64,000 nucleotides of DNA from Lysobacter sp. 5GHs7-4. Its GTDB lineage: Bacteria; Pseudomonadota; Gammaproteobacteria; Xanthomonadales; Xanthomonadaceae. The notes beneath the pieces were generated by a model. The model was given only the letters and a program-made list of their open reading frames with translations, was not told where the DNA came from and searched no databases. The position numbers and the translations under genes are program-made. Positions within the stretch are counted from its first letter, which is position 1, and every line of letters starts with the position of its first letter. The stretch lies in the NCBI RefSeq assembly GCF_021284765.1, contig NZ_CP089924.1, positions 310,001 to 374,000 on the forward strand, written 5' to 3'. Below are positions 7,692 through 17,616 of this stretch, piece after piece.

Positions 7692-10600
7692 CTATTGGCA
7701 ACCACAATCAGACTGGGACGTTTGGCTGTTCATTAGAAGCGACGCTCCTCCGTAAATTGCGCTGCCAGGAAAGTACGGAACTCGATTTATTGCCTGGCGT
7801 AAGGGGGAAAACAACGGTCCCGCAGCCGCCAGTTCGTGCAGCTTCAACCCTTTTCTGGCCAATGGGTCCATACGTGCATGGAGCTGCCAGGGTACGTAGT
7901 CTCCGTTCAATCTGTTTTTGCTTTTCCTCCCGGCCAACCAACGTCCGAATTTGTTGTCCAGCCACCACTTCCTGTTCTTCAAGGCGCCCGTGGCCCACCT
8001 GGCAGGGAACATGGAATGGGAGTAGTTGGCCCAACCGCGAACAGCGGACCTCATGCCGCCCGCCCATCCTACGGCCAGCGTGTTGGCGAAGCCGGCGGCC
8101 TCGCCCCATTTGTACGCGCCACTGCACCGATTGACATTTCCATTCGTTCCGTTGAACTCGCGAATGGAGTTAGTCAAACCGAAGCTGACCATGTCTCCCC
8201 ACCCCGCCCAGAAATCCACGGTTGATTGCTGGGGGCTCCATCCATCCGTCGCATCGTAAATGGCGCCCCACACCGGATCGAGCGAAAAATCGAGTCCGTA
8301 CGGATCTACGGCCATCGTCGGCATGCCGCCAGCATAGGCGTATGTGTTGACTCCGCCCAACAGTCCAATGGGATCGCTCTGCGTGTACCGTCCCGTCGTC
8401 GGGTCGTAGTCCCGCATGTAGTTGTAATACAACCCGCTGGCCATGTCGTAGCGCTGGCCGGGGAAGCGCAGGTCGAACACGAAGGTCTGGCCGTTGCCGT
8501 CCGGATCCGTATTCGGCGCGTCGGTACCGAAGCCCTCCAGACTCTCGTCCCAACGCCAGACCGCGCGTTGCTGTGTCGGATCGATCACTGCGCGCGGCGT
8601 GCCCAGTTGGTCGGTCTGGACGTAGCGCAGCACCTGGCCGGCGCCGGTCCCGGTGAGCACACCGACCGGCACGCCCTCCATCCACACGTACTGCTGGATC
8701 GGTTGGCCGTTCGCATCGTATTGACCCAGCAGATTTCCGGCCTCGTCGTACACGAATCGCGTGGTCACGCTGGTCTGGCGCTGCACCTGCTCGCCGAAGC
8801 CGTTATAGGTGTACGTGGCCTGCACGACCCCGCCGGCCTTGGCGACGCTCATCCGGTTGGCCTGGTTGTAGACGTATTCCTTACCGGTGCCGCCCACCGT
8901 GCTCAGGTTGCCGTTGGCTTCATAGGTGCGCGCGACGCCTCCGACCGAAGTCAGCCTATGGCTGGCGACGTCGTAGCTGTAGTTCGTCGTGCTGCCGCCC
9001 GCCGTCACGCTCTGGCGATTGCCGGTGAGGTCGTAGACGTAGCTTTCCAGCACCACGTTCGCGCTGCTGCTACGCGTCAGCAGGCGGCCAACGGCGTCGT
9101 AGGCGAACTTCGCCCGCGTCGTGCTGGTCGACAGGCTGGCCGCACGGATCTCCTTCAGGTAGCTGGCGTTGTCGTAGACGTAGCCGATATTCAGGCCATC
9201 GTCCAACATCCCACTGGCCGAGGTGCTGGTATTCGGCCCGGCGTCGTAGACGGTGGTCGCGCGGTAGTTCTGATCGTAACCGCGCGTCAGGGTGCGGTTG
9301 TTGCCGTATTGCCAACTGCTGGCCGGACCCGCCGGCAGGTAGGCGGCATTCTTGACCAGCACCTGGCGCGTGCCGCCATCCGCGGTGACCCCGACCTCCT
9401 TGACCCGGCGCTGGGTGTCGCGCACGTAGTCGACCTGGGTGCCGTCCGGATACGTGAGGTTGGCCAGCTTGTTGCTCTTGTCGTAGCCATAGCGGACCAC
9501 TCGGAGCTGGCCGTCGGTCGTCTGGACTTTGCGGGCGACATTGCCGAAGCGGTCGTAGCAGTACTCGGTGGCGCCGCTTTCGTCGGTCATCTTGCTCAGG
9601 CGGCCGACCGCGAAGGTCTCGCCGGACTGGCACACCGCGTTCACCGCGTCGTAAACGTAGGTCACGTTCTCCGCGGCGTTCGGATACGTCACCGAGAGCG
9701 GTCGATTGAGCGCATCGTAGACGTAGGTCGCGGTGATGCCACGCGCATCGGTCTGGGAGAGGCGGTTGTCGGCATCGTCGTAGACAAACGCGGTCGCGCC
9801 GCTGTCGGGGCTGACTTGTTCGGTCAAACGACCCAGGGCGTCGTAGGCGTAGTGGGTCGTCAGGCTCTTGGGATCGGTGACCGAGCGCACGTTGCCTACC
9901 GCGTCGTAGGTCATCGCGGTGCTGATCTGCAGGCCGCCGCTGGCGCCGTCGGAGACCGTGGTGACGAGACGGTCGAGATCGTCGTACTGATTGAGCGTCT
10001 GTACCAGGTTCGGATCGGTCACTTTGGTCTGGCGCCCTGCGGCATCGTAGGTCAGCAGGTGCGTGGTGCCGCTGGTGCCGACCGCGCTGGCCACCCGATT
10101 GAGCTTGTCGAACGCGACGGTTTGCGTGCGTTTGAGCACATTGCCCGGGGCATAGGATTTGTCGGTCAGGCGGTTGCCGGCCGAGTCGTAGGTGTAGCGC
10201 AGTTCGTTGCCGGCCTGATCGCGTACCGTCAGCAACCAGTTTTGGTTGCTGTAGGTCATGTCGACGTAGTTGCCGTCCGGCGTGGTCATGCGGGTGACGT
10301 TGCCGCGCGCGTCGGTGACGTAGGTGGTGATCTGGTCGTCCGTGGTCGATCCGTCGTCGCTGCCGCGCACGATCTGCTGCTGCAGCCAGCCGCGTGGGTG
10401 GAAGACCATTTCGGCGACGACGCCGTTGGCGTCGCGGATTCTCGTCGGCCGGCCCGCGCCGTCGTAGCGCAGGAACTCGACCTTCTGTCCCAACGCGTTC
10501 TCGACCTCCTTGCGATCGCCCAGACGATGGCAAGGCTCGATGCCCGCGGCGCAGCCGCTGGTGTCGGCGCTGGTGTAGTAACGGATCGTCACGACGTCGT

Positions 10601-12260
10601 TGACGTCGGTACGCGGGCCGTCGATCTGCTTGACCAGACGGCGATCGGGGCAGCCGGCATTGGGATCGGAGATATCGCTCCCGGTGCAGTAGCTGTAGGT
10701 CGTGGTCGCAAAGGTCCCATCGTCCTTGCGCCGACGGACTTGGCTGATCGCGATGGGGCGGCCCTGCGTCAAAACGAACGCGAACTCCGTCCGGAAGACC
10801 TGCGTACTCGCACTGGAGCCGGTCTGCTCGCTGGACACCCAGCCGTTGGTGTAGGTCCAGGCCGTGGTGACCACCTCGCCGCTGTCCAGGGTCACCGCTT
10901 CGGTCAGCTTCTGCGATTGCCCGTTGTAGGTGTTGTCCACCGCCTTGAGCAGTGCGAACGAACCGTCGGCCTGCTTCTCCCACAACTCGGTACGGGTCTG
11001 ATCGCCGTTGCCGTCGTAGGTATAGCGCAGCTCGTTGCCCAGGGCATCGATCTCCTTGCTGAGATACCCGCCGGGATTGAACACCTGGGTGGAGGTACGC
11101 GTGCTGGTGGTGCTGCCCTGATCGACGGCCTCGGTAACCGTCGTGGTGTTTGCGGCCGGATAGGCCAGGGTCCATACGGTGCCGCCCTGGTTCTGGCGCG
11201 TCACCTTGTCCTGGGCGTTGTAGGTGTTGACCACAGTGACCGCGCCGGCGCCATCGGTGATCGAGGTGACGTTGTGCTGGTCGTTCGCGTCCGCGTAGGC
11301 GAATGCCTGACTGTAGTCGGTGAGGCCGGCCACCGCGACCAGGTTTCCGCGCGTGGCGCCCTGGTGGATGTCGTGCGTGTAGTTCACCTCGCGACCGTCG
11401 TTGGCCACGATTTTCGTCAACCGGCCGGTGGTGTCGCTGTATTGCAGATCCAGCGCATATCCCGTCGGCAGGCCGCCATGGGTCTTCTCGACGATCCGTG
11501 TGAGGCGCGGCTGATAGGCCACCAGCATCGGCTTGTTGGGGTCGACCGCGCGGCGCGAGGTGCCGATCAGGGGCAGACGGTTGCGCTCGTCGTAACTCAG
11601 CTCCTGCTGCCAGCCATTGGCCGCGACGCGGGTCGCCAGGTAGCCGCGCGAGTCGTAAACATCGCGGGAGCCATCGCGGTACTGGAACTGGAAACCGCCG
11701 CCGGTGAGCGCCAGCAGCTGACCGGTCGCGCCGCCGGAGGGAGACACATAGGCGCCACCGGAGTAGACGTAGCGGCTGCGGCCGCCACAACCGGTACGGA
11801 TGACGATCGAGCCATCCGGATACTCGAACAGGCGCTTGTCGTAATTGTGCGACCAGCCGTAGCCGACCGAACTGTCGTATTCCGAACGGCTGTCGTAGCG
11901 GCGCGAGAACTGGATCGGAAAGTTGACGCCGACCGTCATGTCGACGTAACTCAGATACAGGCTGCCATCGTAGGTCCAGACCGGGTCGCCGACACCGGTA
12001 CCGTTCGATCCCTGTGCATTGGCCTTGCAGCAGCCATCGCCGCTGCATGGGCGCGACTCGGGCCCCTGCGGCGCGGCGCCCGGCGTCACGCTGGAGCCGA
12101 TGCCGTCGGCACGCGCCGGACCGACGGAAACAGGCGACGACAGCAGGAAGGCGCACAGCAGACCCAGGGCGACCGCGTACCAGCCGCGCGCAGAGCGCGG
12201 GTGCGGATGGGGCGTAGCGCCGCGGCGATCGGCCGGAACGGGCGAAAGCTGCATGCTCAT
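7692..12260 (-). CDS. Sec-exported Rhs/YD-repeat protein with variable C-terminal tip
   Basis: The 1,522-aa protein begins with a basic n-region and a hydrophobic segment (about residues 26-51) ending in ARA, a Sec-type signal peptide. A DUF6531-like region follows (about 75-160), then dozens of YD repeats of the type YDAxGN/YVYDxxNR (about 330-1230). The RHS core motif with SGLYYNYMRDYDP and SDPIGL comes next, ending in DPYGL at about residue 1319. The last ~200 residues are a different, lower-GC domain with three Cys at the very end; no toxin family was recognised. There is no PAAR or VgrG part. The start codon overlaps the stop of the FlgD-Ig lipoprotein gene (ATGA). The Rhs shell is expected to encage the tip; its target is unknown. 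Confidence 0.88.
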   Translation of the reverse strand: MSMQLSPVPADRRGATPHPHPRSARGWYAVALGLLCAFLLSSPVSVGPARADGIGSSVTPGAAPQGPESRPCSGDGCCKANAQGSNGTGVGDPVWTYDGSLYLSYVDMTVGVNFPIQFSRRYDSRSEYDSSVGYGWSHNYDKRLFEYPDGSIVIRTGCGGRSRYVYSGGAYVSPSGGATGQLLALTGGGFQFQYRDGSRDVYDSRGYLATRVAANGWQQELSYDERNRLPLIGTSRRAVDPNKPMLVAYQPRLTRIVEKTHGGLPTGYALDLQYSDTTGRLTKIVANDGREVNYTHDIHQGATRGNLVAVAGLTDYSQAFAYADANDQHNVTSITDGAGAVTVVNTYNAQDKVTRQNQGGTVWTLAYPAANTTTVTEAVDQGSTTSTRTSTQVFNPGGYLSKEIDALGNELRYTYDGNGDQTRTELWEKQADGSFALLKAVDNTYNGQSQKLTEAVTLDSGEVVTTAWTYTNGWVSSEQTGSSASTQVFRTEFAFVLTQGRPIAISQVRRRKDDGTFATTTYSYCTGSDISDPNAGCPDRRLVKQIDGPRTDVNDVVTIRYYTSADTSGCAAGIEPCHRLGDRKEVENALGQKVEFLRYDGAGRPTRIRDANGVVAEMVFHPRGWLQQQIVRGSDDGSTTDDQITTYVTDARGNVTRMTTPDGNYVDMTYSNQNWLLTVRDQAGNELRYTYDSAGNRLTDKSYAPGNVLKRTQTVAFDKLNRVASAVGTSGTTHLLTYDAAGRQTKVTDPNLVQTLNQYDDLDRLVTTVSDGASGGLQISTAMTYDAVGNVRSVTDPKSLTTHYAYDALGRLTEQVSPDSGATAFVYDDADNRLSQTDARGITATYVYDALNRPLSVTYPNAAENVTYVYDAVNAVCQSGETFAVGRLSKMTDESGATEYCYDRFGNVARKVQTTDGQLRVVRYGYDKSNKLANLTYPDGTQVDYVRDTQRRVKEVGVTADGGTRQVLVKNAAYLPAGPASSWQYGNNRTLTRGYDQNYRATTVYDAGPNTSTSASGMLDDGLNIGYVYDNASYLKEIRAASLSTSTTRAKFAYDAVGRLLTRSSSANVVLESYVYDLTGNRQSVTAGGSTTNYSYDVASHRLTSVGGVARTYEANGNLSTVGGTGKEYVYNQANRMSVAKAGGVVQATYTYNGFGEQVQRQTSVTTRFVYDEAGNLLGQYDANGQPIQQYVWMEGVPVGVLTGTGAGQVLRYVQTDQLGTPRAVIDPTQQRAVWRWDESLEGFGTDAPNTDPDGNGQTFVFDLRFPGQRYDMASGLYYNYMRDYDPTTGRYTQSDPIGLLGGVNTYAYAGGMPTMAVDPYGLDFSLDPVWGAIYDATDGWSPQQSTVDFWAGWGDMVSFGLTNSIREFNGTNGNVNRCSGAYKWGEAAGFANTLAVGWAGGMRSAVRGWANYSHSMFPARWATGALKNRKWWLDNKFGRWLAGRKSKNRLNGDYVPWQLHARMDPLARKGLKLHELAAAGPLFSPLRQAINRVPYFPGSAIYGGASLLMNSQTSQSDCGCQ

Positions 12261-13426
12261 TTTCCTTCGACCGGCGAGCCGGTCTGCTGTGTGCTGGCTC
12301 GCGCGCTTGGCGTCACCATCACCTTGACGGTGGCGGCACCGAAGTTGCCTTCGTAGCCGCGGATATTGAGAGTGACGAAGTGCTCGCCGGGGTTGAATGC
12401 GCTGGTGTCCCAGGTCCACGTCATCGGCAGATAGCCGAGCTCGTTCTCGTAGGTAAAGACGCCGTCCACGTAGTAGACCGCCTCGAAGCGTCGTTGAATC
12501 ACGCGCTCGCGGTCGGCGTCGGCCACGTCCACGCGGAACCGCACCGCTCCGCTCACGATCCAACGCCCCTGGTCGTCGCGCGCGTAATCTCCGACCGGAA
12601 CCAGTTGCGCGCGCACGTCGCCGCGCGTGTCCAGCGGCTGCTGCGTACTGTTGCCGATCTGCTTGCGGACGACGGCCTGTCTTTCGCGCATCGCCGCGGC
12701 GCCCTGCTCGGCCACGAAGCGAGTCGTCTCCGCCGGCCCGCCGACGAAGATCACGTTGTCCGGCAGCGTGTACGCGGCCACCACCGGCTTGAGGGTCGGA
12801 TTGCCGGACAGATCGAGCACTCCGGACGCATCCCGCCCGTCCCAGCGTTCGGCCTGCGCGCCGGCCTGACGCGGCACCCAATCCACCACGGTGCGCAGAT
12901 AGGGGCCGTCCTCAAGCCCGATTCTCAGATTGATACGCGCCGGCTTGTCCAGGTAATAGTGGATGGTGCCGGTCGCCGAGTCCCAGCGAACGTCGCGCGC
13001 TTCGATGCGCTCGCCGCCGGTGAGATCGGTCAGGTCGTGCGTGCTGCTGCCCTTGGGCGTGCGCGCGGTCAAGGTGTAGCTGTAGGCCTCGGCCGGTACC
13101 CGCGCGCCGGTGCCGTCCTGGCCGTTCCAGGTCAGCGCGTGATCGCCCGCGGCCAAGGCCTTGGCGGCGCGTTGAAATACCCGGCGGTCGCGGCCGTCGT
13201 GAATCGAGAGCGTTACATCGGCCGGCTCGCTCAAATTGAACCGAATCGCGACCGATTCGGATCGGGCCGGATCGAACGCCAGGCGGTCCGTGCGTACCTG
13301 CGCGATTACGACGGCGGGCTTGGCTTGCGAGGTAGACGCTGCCTCCCCTGCCGGCGTCTGTTTCCCGCAAGCGGCCACGCACACCAGCGCCAGCACCAGG
13401 CCCATCGAGCGCATGCCTGCGCCCAT
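12257..13426 (-). CDS. FlgD-Ig-like lipoprotein of the Rhs operon
   Basis: The 389-aa product has a lipoprotein signal ending in VAAC (Cys20). The mature part holds two or more Ig-like beta domains with the FlgD-type WNGQDGTG and WDGRDASG turns (about residues 95 and 190). A further beta domain has DGVFTYENELGYLPMTW near residue 320. Such turns are typical of FlgD Ig domains that bind extended proteins. It sits directly upstream of the Rhs gene with a 4-bp overlap, so it probably acts with the Rhs protein in the envelope, perhaps in folding, anchoring or surface display (inference). An ATG at 13414 is an alternative start. Confidence 0.8.
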   Translation of the reverse strand: MGAGMRSMGLVLALVCVAACGKQTPAGEAASTSQAKPAVVIAQVRTDRLAFDPARSESVAIRFNLSEPADVTLSIHDGRDRRVFQRAAKALAAGDHALTWNGQDGTGARVPAEAYSYTLTARTPKGSSTHDLTDLTGGERIEARDVRWDSATGTIHYYLDKPARINLRIGLEDGPYLRTVVDWVPRQAGAQAERWDGRDASGVLDLSGNPTLKPVVAAYTLPDNVIFVGGPAETTRFVAEQGAAAMRERQAVVRKQIGNSTQQPLDTRGDVRAQLVPVGDYARDDQGRWIVSGAVRFRVDVADADRERVIQRRFEAVYYVDGVFTYENELGYLPMTWTWDTSAFNPGEHFVTLNIRGYEGNFGAATVKVMVTPSARASTQQTGSPVEGK

Positions 13427-13440
13427 CGCCCGCGACCGGC

Positions 13441-14349
13441 TCACCGCCGCATCCCCGTCGGCGCCCATACCGGCATGCGCGCGCCGCCGGGCAGATTCGT
13501 CAGACGCGTCGCCTGACCGCCCTCGGGATCGATGCGCCATAGCTGGTGCGTACCGCCGTCGCGCGTGGATTCGAACACCAGCGTCCGTCCATCCGGCGAC
13601 CAACTGGGGCGCGCATCGAGCGCCGGATCCCGGGTCAGGCGCTGCGGCGGCTTGCCGGGCTTCAGCGTCCACAGGTCGTAGTCGCCGTCTTCGTTGCCGG
13701 AATACGCGATCAGGCCGTCGGAGCGGACCGCCGGGTCGAAGTGGTACAGGGCGTTCACCGTCAGCTGCTCCGTGCTGCCCGTGGCCAGATCCAGTCGCCA
13801 CAGGTCGTGCGCCTGCGGACCGCCAGCGGAAAGAAAGTAGATCGCCTTGCCGTCGGGGCTCCAGACCGGGTCGTGTTGCAGGCCGGGCATCGTCGTCAGC
13901 TTGCGGCGTTCGCGGGTGGCGAGGTCGTAGGTCCACAGGTCGTTGCGGTCTCCGCTGTCGACCATGCTGACCGAGTAGGCGATACGCCGGCCGTCGGGAG
14001 AGATCACGGCATCGGCAACGCCGGCGACCGGAAAATCGAGCTTCGTCGTAAGCCCGTTGGCGACATTCACCTTCACCAAGCGGCCGTCCTGCAGGTTCAA
14101 CAGCAGCTCGCGCCCGTTGGGATACCAGGACAACCGAATCACGTCCTCCGACGTCTTCGATAGCGCCTTGGGCTGCGCACCGGCGCGCTCGATCCACCAT
14201 GCCTGCCACAAGCCGTCGCGCTGCGCGAGGAAAGCGATCGGCGCGTCGGCAGGCTCGGAACGGCACCCGCCGAGCAGCAGGGACAACGCCAAGGCCATCG
14301 CGCACAGCATGCGCGACGATGGCGTGGCCCGAATGTGGGTCTGTCGCAT
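13441..14349 (-). CDS. TolB-like beta-propeller lipoprotein
   Basis: The 302-aa protein starts MRQTH and has a lipoprotein signal ending in LLGGC (Cys29). At least five repeats of the TolB/PD40 type follow, with WSPDGK, SPDGRR and WSPDGR motifs from about residue 105 to 290, which form a beta-propeller. It lacks the N-terminal domain of true TolB. The start ATG shares one base with the stop of the beta-helix gene upstream (TAATG), and its stop is 14 bp from the next lipoprotein gene. Together with its neighbours it is likely part of an envelope complex serving the Rhs protein (inference). Confidence 0.82.
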   Translation of the reverse strand: MRQTHIRATPSSRMLCAMALALSLLLGGCRSEPADAPIAFLAQRDGLWQAWWIERAGAQPKALSKTSEDVIRLSWYPNGRELLLNLQDGRLVKVNVANGLTTKLDFPVAGVADAVISPDGRRIAYSVSMVDSGDRNDLWTYDLATRERRKLTTMPGLQHDPVWSPDGKAIYFLSAGGPQAHDLWRLDLATGSTEQLTVNALYHFDPAVRSDGLIAYSGNEDGDYDLWTLKPGKPPQRLTRDPALDARPSWSPDGRTLVFESTRDGGTHQLWRIDPEGGQATRLTNLPGGARMPVWAPTGMRR

Positions 14350-17300
14350 TACTGCACCATGCTCAGCACGCCGCGATAGACGGTCTTGCGCCCGGTCGCC
14401 GGCAGGGTGGCTTCGATCACGAAGGTATAGGCGCCGTCGGACGCCACCAGCACGCCGTTCGGATCGCTCTCGTTGAATCCGCGCCACACCACCGTGTGAT
14501 CGACCGGAAGACCGCTGGAATCGCGCGCATTCTGCGCGACGTCGTTCAGCAGCACGATGGCCGAAGCGTGCGCCGGGTCGACGATGCCCGGCGGCAGCAT
14601 CACCACGCGCACGACGGCGTCGGCGTCTATGCGATAGACGATGCTCGATGCCTGGTCGAAGCTGTGAGTGACCAGATAGGGGTTGGATTTGACCTCGATG
14701 TTGGGCGCCGTTCCGGTGCCGGTGATCGATACCGCAGGCTCGAACACGTAAATGCCGTTGGCGCGCATCACCTGCGCATCGGTCGCGAAGGTGGCGGTGG
14801 TGGCGGTGACCAACGATCCGTCGGGCGTGCGTCCATTCCAATGAACCCAATGGCTGCCGGCCGGATAATGAACCCCCTCGAACGCATAGAACGGCGTGCC
14901 GCCCAGCGGCGTGACCAGCAAGGAGGCGAGCGACGATTGCGAATAGCTCAGTTGCGCCTTGTAGAACTCGTTCAAGTACGGATTGAAGCCGCCGCTTAGG
15001 CTTCCGCTCGGCACGACCACCGTCGTGGGCATCTTGAGGTCGAACACATAAGGGTCCAGCCCGTCGGTCGCGGTCAGGATGACGCGATGCAGACCGCCGG
15101 CAGCCGAAGTGCCCTGGTCGTTAAGGCCGTCCCACTGGAAAGCGTATTGGCCAGGGTCGGCATAGGCCCGCGTCCATTGGCGCACGATCGCGCCGTCCGC
15201 ATCGCGCACCACACGATAAGCCACGCTGCCGCCGCGATTGAGCGTGAAAACGCCCTCCGCCGGCAGCGCGGCGATGAGCGGGCGGACCTGCTGCCTACTC
15301 ATCGAGAATCCACTGAGCAGCATCGCCGGCGCGAAGGGCTCCGACAGGAGATAACCCGAAGTGTTGACCGTGGTCGACGACGTCCCGGCGGTGTAGATGG
15401 TGGCGGCGATGCCGGCCTCGGTGGCGACACCCCACCAGTTGCCGATCGCGTCCAGGGTCGGCTTCGGCGCCGAGAATCCACGGGTGTAGTAGTTGTACAA
15501 CGCGTTGGAAAACAGCGCGTTGCCGTTGACCACCGGTTGGCCGGCATACGCATAGATCCCGTAGTCGTTATGGGATATCTGATTGCCCTGATGGATCGTG
15601 GGATTGCCCCCGGCTTGGGCGTAGATCCCGTAGGTGCAGAATCGGATCAGCGATTGGGACACGGTCCCCTGCCCGCCGTTGAAGTCCACACCGGCCACCG
15701 CGTACTCGATGCGCGCGCGATCGATCTGCGCGACGGCATTGGCCATGACCTCGATGCCGTACCAGTCGCCCTTCGCTGGATAAGGATTGGCCGAGGTGAA
15801 GTGCACGTGCTGGGACGTGTTGCCGAGCGCGCGCAGGGTACCGGACACCCGGATCCGGCGCCCACCCACGGAACGGATCGTCGCGCCTGGCGCGAGCGTC
15901 CAGGTCACACCGGACGGCACCGTGACGTCGCCGATCATCAGATAGTCGCCGGCCGCCAGGGTGGCATCGGCGTTGATCGGCCCGACCAGCGGACTGTCGG
16001 TCGATGCCGGAGCGCCGCCCGCGCTGCCCAGGTATCCGGAGAAATCGACGTACGGCGCCGATGTGCTGACCTTGCGATCGCGGATCGTTACCGCGATCGC
16101 GGTGGGGTCGCCAGTACCCCACCAGTTGCCGCGCGCGTCGAGCACGATGCCGGTCGGATTGCCGAACGACTGCGCGTAGTAGTTGTTGGTCGAGTTCCCA
16201 TACAGGCTGTTGCCATTGACGACCGGCAACGGGTCCTGACCAACATTGCCGCCAGTGACGACTATGCCGTAGGTATTGCCTGTGATCAGGTTGCCGCCGG
16301 TAATCGAAGGCCGACTATTGATATCGACACTTACCCCGTGGGTATTGCCTTGCATGGTGTTGCCGCCGGCTATCAGCGGAGCGATCAGGGCCGCCGCCGT
16401 CGCCGCGCGCGTTTTGATGCCGCTGACATTGTTGAGAAAACGGGAGTCCCGCAGCGATCCTGTGCCGCCGTTGAAGTAGACGCCGTTATTGGCGCAGTAG
16501 ATGTCCGCGTATTCGACCGACGCGCGACCGAGCGCATTGACGGGGACGCCGCCCAGCACCTCGATGCCCAGCCAGTCGCTGCGGCGCGGCGTGGCATCGG
16601 TGCAAGCGGTGGTGGTCGGACGCAAGCGCACGCGCGCGGCCGCGGTTCCGCGCAACGCCACCTCACCGTTGGCTTCGACCTTGATCTTGTAGTTGCCGGA
16701 CACCTGCAAGGTCACGCCCGGCTGCACCCACAATGCGCCGGTGGCGGAGATCACCATGTCGCCGCTGAGCGTATAGGGGGTTCCGTCGCCGACGGTCCAC
16801 ACGGTCGGCGTACTGATCGTGGTTGCGCCGTAGCTGCGCGGCAGGCTGTTCGTGTACGCGATCTCGACGGTGTTGGACACCGGGCTGGCGCCGCTGCCGT
16901 CGTCGGCGATCGCATAGATGCTGTTGGGGCCGTCTTCCAGCGGCACCCAGGCCGAGAAGGTTCCGCCCGTCGTCGCCAGGAACTTGCGCGCGTACCGGCC
17001 GTTGACGAACACGCTGACCTCCGCGCCGGCCGCGGCGGTACCGGTTATCGTCGCGGGGTTGGTGGTACTGGTCGCCGCGGGCGGATCGATCGCGGGTGCG
17101 CCGGTCGCCGCAGCGACCGCGCCCGATGCGGCCGCCGGCCGTGCGCGCGCGGCCTCGCGCTCGGGTGGCGGATCGTGACGGACGCGGAAGGCCACCGAGC
17201 GTACGGGGTACGGGTGCTTGGCGTCCTCGACGGCCTGTACGAGGTGTTCGCCTCGCGACGGCGCGATCAAGAAGACGAAGTCGCCGCTCGCGTTCGCAAC

Positions 17301-17588
17301 GGTCTTGCCCGCGACAACGCCATCGACCTCGATCCGAACGCGTTGACCTGGCTCGGCGAGGCCGGTCACGCGCAACACCCGTGCGTAATTCACGGCGGAC
17401 AAGGGATACAGCAGCAGATCGTCGTCGGCACCCCGTGTCGCGGTCACGTTCAGCAGAGCGGCCAGCAGGAGCGCGATGGTCGCAACGATGACGAATCGAC
17501 GTCGGCTCAGCCTCGCGCCCGACGCAGCTTCGGTTCGATGATTCGGTTCGGCGAACATGCGCGCTTCCTTTGCAGTGAGGCGAACCAT
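14349..17588 (-). CDS. Large exported protein with parallel beta-helix and FlgD-Ig domains
   Basis: The 1,079-aa product has an N-terminal hydrophobic segment (about residues 32-50) after LSRRRF, acting as signal peptide or anchor. Ig-like beta domains follow (about 60-240). Then come two right-handed parallel beta-helix blocks of NosD type (about 270-490 and 520-720), with GNTYGI, GNSLYGNS and GNWWG repeats. At least two C-terminal FlgD-like Ig domains (WDGLNDQG, WNGRTPDG, WRGFNESD) complete it. The ATG at 17588 follows GGAGG with 6-bp spacing; another ATG at 17558 also has a decent ribosome site. It looks like a surface or periplasmic scaffold within the Rhs operon. Confidence 0.82.
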   Translation of the reverse strand: MVRLTAKEARMFAEPNHRTEAASGARLSRRRFVIVATIALLLAALLNVTATRGADDDLLLYPLSAVNYARVLRVTGLAEPGQRVRIEVDGVVAGKTVANASGDFVFLIAPSRGEHLVQAVEDAKHPYPVRSVAFRVRHDPPPEREAARARPAAASGAVAAATGAPAIDPPAATSTTNPATITGTAAAGAEVSVFVNGRYARKFLATTGGTFSAWVPLEDGPNSIYAIADDGSGASPVSNTVEIAYTNSLPRSYGATTISTPTVWTVGDGTPYTLSGDMVISATGALWVQPGVTLQVSGNYKIKVEANGEVALRGTAAARVRLRPTTTACTDATPRRSDWLGIEVLGGVPVNALGRASVEYADIYCANNGVYFNGGTGSLRDSRFLNNVSGIKTRAATAAALIAPLIAGGNTMQGNTHGVSVDINSRPSITGGNLITGNTYGIVVTGGNVGQDPLPVVNGNSLYGNSTNNYYAQSFGNPTGIVLDARGNWWGTGDPTAIAVTIRDRKVSTSAPYVDFSGYLGSAGGAPASTDSPLVGPINADATLAAGDYLMIGDVTVPSGVTWTLAPGATIRSVGGRRIRVSGTLRALGNTSQHVHFTSANPYPAKGDWYGIEVMANAVAQIDRARIEYAVAGVDFNGGQGTVSQSLIRFCTYGIYAQAGGNPTIHQGNQISHNDYGIYAYAGQPVVNGNALFSNALYNYYTRGFSAPKPTLDAIGNWWGVATEAGIAATIYTAGTSSTTVNTSGYLLSEPFAPAMLLSGFSMSRQQVRPLIAALPAEGVFTLNRGGSVAYRVVRDADGAIVRQWTRAYADPGQYAFQWDGLNDQGTSAAGGLHRVILTATDGLDPYVFDLKMPTTVVVPSGSLSGGFNPYLNEFYKAQLSYSQSSLASLLVTPLGGTPFYAFEGVHYPAGSHWVHWNGRTPDGSLVTATTATFATDAQVMRANGIYVFEPAVSITGTGTAPNIEVKSNPYLVTHSFDQASSIVYRIDADAVVRVVMLPPGIVDPAHASAIVLLNDVAQNARDSSGLPVDHTVVWRGFNESDPNGVLVASDGAYTFVIEATLPATGRKTVYRGVLSMVQ

Positions 17589-17616
17589 CGTCCGCCTCCG
17601 GTTGACACCCGATTTC

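Noticed and set aside
8226..12356. A 1,376-aa open frame on the plus strand opposite the Rhs gene
   Set aside because: It mirrors the YD repeats of the minus strand, has low-complexity Val/Gly/Ala/Arg composition and no start context. It is a GC-rich antisense shadow.
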